Assembly (NCBI GenBank): GCA_902541215.1
Contig: CACBPV010000011.1
Span: 1 to 40,305 of the forward strand
From: an uncultured Alphaproteobacteria bacterium
GTDB taxonomy: Bacteria > Pseudomonadota > Alphaproteobacteria > HIMB59 > GCA-002718135
Direction: 5' to 3'
DNA length: 40,305 nucleotides
In this document: positions 37,226 to 40,305 of the stretch, piece after piece
How positions within the stretch are numbered: position 1 is the first letter of the stretch
Layout of the letters: the number at the start of each line of letters is the position of its first letter
Notes under the pieces: generated by a model
What the model was told of the DNA's origin: nothing
Database searches by the model: none
The model's input: only the letters and a program-made list of their open reading frames with translations
Translations under genes and position numbers: made by a program

Positions 37226-38545
37226 ATGGCAATAGAATATTTAAAAAAAGGTTTAGACGAAAAACAAAGAATTGAAGATAATGATAAAGTAAAAAAAATC
37301 GTTGAGGAAACGTTAAGTAAAATTGAATCAGAAGGCGATAAACATATTAGAGAGTTATCTCAAAAATTTGATAATTATTCTCCAGATAGTTTTAGATTAA
37401 GTGAAGATCAAATTAATCAATTAATGAGTGAAGTCTCTGATGATGACAAAGAAGATATTAAATTTGCTCAAAAACAAGTGCGATCATTTGCGGAAGCACA
37501 ACTTAAAACTTTAAGTGAATTAGAAGTAGAAACGCATCCAGGTGTGATTCTTGGTCATAAAAATATACCAGTACAAGCAGTAGGATGTTATGTACCTGCC
37601 GGAAAATTCCCAATGGTAGCTTCTGCTCATATGTCAGTTGTTACTGCCTCTGTTGCTGGGGTTCCAAGAATTGTTGCCACTACCCCGCCTTTTAAAGGTA
37701 AGCCAAATCCAGCTGTCGTTACAGCAATGAAAATGGGTGGTGCTCACGAAATTTATGTTTTGGGAGGAATGCAAGGAGTTGGTGCTATGGCTATTGGTAC
37801 AGAAACTATTAGACCTGTAGATATGCTTGTTGGACCTGGCAATGCATTTGTTGCTGAAGCGAAAAGACAATTGTATGGCAAAGTTGGTATCGATTTATTT
37901 GCCGGTCCAACTGAAACAATGGTAATTGCAGATGAAACTGTTGATGGTGAAATATGTGCAACAGACTTATTAGGACAAGCTGAACATGGATATAATTCTC
38001 CTGCTGTGATGATAACAAATTCAAGAAAACTTGCAGAAGAAACATTTAAAGAAATTGATAGAATTTTAGAAATTTTACCTACTAAAGAAACAGCAAGTAC
38101 AAGCTGGAGAAATTATGGAGAAATGATTTTATGTGATACTTATGAGGAGATGTTATCTAAAGCAAATGAAATAGCTTCAGAACACGTTCAAGTTATGACA
38201 AAAAAAGATGATTGGTTTTTAGAAAATATGACATCTTATGGAGCTCTATTTTTGGGTGCTAGAACTAATGTTGCTAATGGTGATAAAGTCATAGGCACTA
38301 ACCATACTCTTCCTACTAAAAAAGCTGGAAGATATACTGGTGGTTTGTGGGTTGGTAAGTTCATTAAAACCCATACTTATCAAAAGATTATGACAGATGA
38401 AGCTGCAACTCTCATCGGAGAATATGGATCTAGACTTTCACATTTAGAAGGTTTTATAGGTCATGCAGAACAATGTAATGTGAGAGTAAGACGATATGGG
38501 AAAAAAAATGTTGGATATGGAAAACCAGCAGGAGAAAAAATTTAG
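37226..38545 (+). CDS. hpsN: Histidinol-dehydrogenase-family enzyme of the HpsN (sulfopropanediol 3-dehydrogenase) type
   Basis: IPVQAVGCYVPAGKFPMVASAHMSVVTASVAGV; VDMLVGPGNAFVAEAKRQLYGKVGIDLFAGPTE; LLGQAEHG; ASEHVQVM; VIGTNHTLPTKKAGRYTGGLWVGKFIKT; GFIGHAEQCNVRVRRYG. Confidence 0.85.
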   Translation: MAIEYLKKGLDEKQRIEDNDKVKKIVEETLSKIESEGDKHIRELSQKFDNYSPDSFRLSEDQINQLMSEVSDDDKEDIKFAQKQVRSFAEAQLKTLSELEVETHPGVILGHKNIPVQAVGCYVPAGKFPMVASAHMSVVTASVAGVPRIVATTPPFKGKPNPAVVTAMKMGGAHEIYVLGGMQGVGAMAIGTETIRPVDMLVGPGNAFVAEAKRQLYGKVGIDLFAGPTETMVIADETVDGEICATDLLGQAEHGYNSPAVMITNSRKLAEETFKEIDRILEILPTKETASTSWRNYGEMILCDTYEEMLSKANEIASEHVQVMTKKDDWFLENMTSYGALFLGARTNVANGDKVIGTNHTLPTKKAGRYTGGLWVGKFIKTHTYQKIMTDEAATLIGEYGSRLSHLEGFIGHAEQCNVRVRRYGKKNVGYGKPAGEKI

Positions 38546-38546
38546 C

Positions 38547-38942
38547 TTATTTTAATTCCCCTTTAACTCTCATTTCATTTCTAATTTTTGTTGCCGAGAT
38601 ATCATGTATTTCTTTTCCTAAATCATGTTCTGTAAATGAATAACCAACTCCTCTTCCATAAGAAATATCAATAATGTTTGGAACCTTAACAACTACATAT
38701 TCTTTTCCATCAGTAAAACCATGTTGAGCTAAACCTTCATTAATTTTTGCTTTTACTTCTTCAAATTGAAATGGATTGTCAGCTTGACCCTCTACACCTG
38801 CATCTACACCTCCCACGTCACGATACATAATACATACCTGACCTGTTTTCTGAAGTGCTCTTTTAAATAATTCTGTATGTCCGTCATGCCATGGTTGCCA
38901 TCTACCTAACATTTGTACTGTTGGTTTTTTCCAATCAAACAT
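38547..38942 (-). CDS. HIGH-superfamily nucleotidyltransferase
   Basis: GRWQPWHDGHTELFKRAL (HxGH-type) and ISATKIRNEM (ISxTxxR-type). Confidence 0.8.
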   Translation of the reverse strand: MFDWKKPTVQMLGRWQPWHDGHTELFKRALQKTGQVCIMYRDVGGVDAGVEGQADNPFQFEEVKAKINEGLAQHGFTDGKEYVVVKVPNIIDISYGRGVGYSFTEHDLGKEIHDISATKIRNEMRVKGELK

Positions 38943-39348
38943 TTTTAATCTCCTTTGCTAGATTTTCTATTTCTTCATCTGATAAAAATTTAGTTATTTT
39001 AATGTCAGTTTTATTTGGTTGTTCAAACATTTTATTTGTATCTTCAAACCTACCTTCTTTAATAGTATCCAGCCAGATAACAAAATCAGGTTCGAAAGCT
39101 TCTCTTGCTTTTTCAGTTGGTGCTACGAAGTCACAAATTACCCATCTTCCATTTTGTTTTTCGAAATCGGCAAATGTTTTCATTCTATTGGCTTGTCGTA
39201 TTCTACCTTCCATCGTAAAATCCCAATCGTTTGCTGACTTCCTGACTACATCTGCGTTATACCAAGCACAATTATCAATTACTTTAATAAGCCTTTCAGC
39301 TAACCAAGTTTTGCCAGCACCAGGAAGACCACAAATAAGTATTTTCAT
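38935..39348 (-). CDS. Small P-loop kinase, adenylylsulfate-kinase (CysC)-like
   Basis: MKILICGLPGAGKTWLAERL Walker A; WYNADVVRKSANDWDFTMEGRIRQANRMKTFADF; VICDFVAPTEKAREAFEPDFVIWLDTI. Overlaps the nucleotidyltransferase by 8 bp. Confidence 0.75.
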   Translation of the reverse strand: MKILICGLPGAGKTWLAERLIKVIDNCAWYNADVVRKSANDWDFTMEGRIRQANRMKTFADFEKQNGRWVICDFVAPTEKAREAFEPDFVIWLDTIKEGRFEDTNKMFEQPNKTDIKITKFLSDEEIENLAKEIKNV

Positions 39349-39359
39349 ATGATTGTAAT

Positions 39360-40151
39360 TTATATTTTAGCGATAAAATTAGGGTTAATAACACTTTCTT
39401 TCGTGTTGTATAGTAATATATTTTTATTAAAATCTTTAACTGAACCTCCTGCCTCTTCAAGAATAATATGTCCCGCAGCAATATCCCATTCTGAAGTTGG
39501 ACCTAGTCTTGGATAGATATTTGCCTTACTTTCAGCTAAGTAACAAAATTTAAGAGAACTACCAATTTGGATTAACTCAAAATTATTACAATTATCATTT
39601 ATCCAATTATCAAAATCTTTATTAGAATGTGATCGACTACCAATAACCTTTGTTAAATTACTTTTGTCTTTTACTGAATTTATTTTTATAAAATCTTTAG
39701 TTGATTCAATATTTGACTCTGTAATTAATTTATATGTGCCATAGTTTTTTAAAGCATAATAAAGCAAAGACTTAGCAGGCGCATATATAATACCAAATAT
39801 TGGTGAATTATTTTTTATTAATGCAATGTTAACTGTAAATTCTCCATTTTTTTTTATAAATTCTTTAGTTCCATCTAATGGATCTATTAACCAATATGAA
39901 TTCCAAGTTTTTCTTTCTTTCCATTCTATTAGGCTTTCTTCACTTAATATAGGAACATTCGGGCTAAAAGATTTTAATCTATTTAAAATTAAATTATTTG
40001 ATTTTATATCAGCTTCGGTAATAGGTGAATTATCATCTTTTATTTCTACATTAAAAGATTTTTTATATACTTTTTGAATTTCCTTACCTGCATCTATAGC
40101 AGTATTTAATATTTTTAATAAATTTTTTGATTTATGTAATTCTAAGTTCAT
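39360..40151 (-). CDS. cysQ: Inositol monophosphatase-family protein, CysQ-like 3'(2'),5'-bisphosphate nucleotidase
   Basis: DDNSPITEADIKSNNLI; PILSEES; YWLIDPLDGTKEFIKKNGEFTVNIALI; GPTSEWDIAAGHIILEEAGGSV. Confidence 0.9.
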   Translation of the reverse strand: MNLELHKSKNLLKILNTAIDAGKEIQKVYKKSFNVEIKDDNSPITEADIKSNNLILNRLKSFSPNVPILSEESLIEWKERKTWNSYWLIDPLDGTKEFIKKNGEFTVNIALIKNNSPIFGIIYAPAKSLLYYALKNYGTYKLITESNIESTKDFIKINSVKDKSNLTKVIGSRSHSNKDFDNWINDNCNNFELIQIGSSLKFCYLAESKANIYPRLGPTSEWDIAAGHIILEEAGGSVKDFNKNILLYNTKESVINPNFIAKI

Positions 40152-40185
40152 GATTCTTTTAACAGAATTTTTTTATTAATTAAAA

Positions 40186-40305
40186 TTATACGTAAATGAA
40201 ATACATATATCCAAAATATAAAGTTAATCCAATAATTCCATAAGTACGTCCAATTTTTTTTGCAAAAATCATAAACATTAAAATTAAAGCTGTAATTGAT
40301 AACAT
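40186..40305 (-). CDS. Partial C-terminus of a membrane protein, possibly a CaCA-family Na+/Ca2+ antiporter
   Basis: Reverse-strand reading into the stop at 40186-40188: ...MLSITALILMFMIFAKKIGRTYGIIGLTLYFGYMYFIYV*, open to the right edge; tail pattern typical of CaCA antiporters. Confidence 0.5.
   Translation of the reverse strand: MLSITALILMFMIFAKKIGRTYGIIGLTLYFGYMYFIYV

Noticed and set aside
37634-38045. Antisense ORFs inside the HpsN-like gene (78 aa each) and other short antisense ORFs in the track (e.g. 1257, 1819, 5979, 6509, 16465, 18794, 21376, 21808, 29192, 35191, 38891, 39019, 39296)
   Set aside because: They overlap strongly supported genes on the opposite strand or in another frame, have low-complexity or unrecognisable translations, and fit shadow ORFs.
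37226-38545. Assignment as histidine-biosynthesis hisD
   Set aside because: Catalytic-domain family matches, but the RYTGGLWVGKFIKT and GHAEQCNVR blocks and the absence of other his genes fit HpsN-type catabolic dehydrogenases better.
1-40305. CRISPR array, tRNA, rRNA, transposase, integrase or phage genes
   Set aside because: No regularly spaced repeats, no recognisable RNA genes and no mobile-element ORFs were seen by eye; covariance-model tools were not available.

Overview
AT-rich bacterial catabolic and transport region, probably from a marine alphaproteobacterium of SAR11/HIMB59-like character (lineage is inferred, not shown). Coding is dense, with no rRNA, tRNA, CRISPR or transposase seen. 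Three blocks stand out. (1) ~1-17 kb: a sugar/sulfonate-like block with a CUT1 binding protein, fucose-isomerase-fold isomerase, three Gfo/Idh/MocA proteins, a 2-hydroxyacid dehydrogenase (SlcC-like), a PfkB kinase resembling sulfofructose kinase YihV, split ThDP subunits resembling sulfopyruvate decarboxylase ComD/ComE, an aldose-1-epimerase, an EamA permease and a complete Opp/Dpp-type ABC transporter. (2) ~17.5-24.4 kb: sulfatase/phosphonate monoester hydrolase plus a short MetE-like protein, then alanine dehydrogenase, an omega-amino-acid aminotransferase and a phosphotransacetylase (a taurine-pathway-like set without xsc). (3) ~24.4-38.5 kb: LacI regulator, CUT1 ABC importer, HAD and SDR enzymes, five SnoaL-like proteins (four apparently two-domain), a second MetE-like protein, a bicupin and an HpsN/HisD-like dehydrogenase. 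Block 3 is linked by a tandem palindrome (TATTCA-N6-TGAATA, two copies 20 bp apart) found in three separate divergent intergenic regions, suggesting one regulon and an undescribed catabolic pathway. The right end has a HIGH-type nucleotidyltransferase, a small P-loop kinase and a CysQ/IMPase-family phosphatase. All family assignments come from reading motifs by eye; no search was run.
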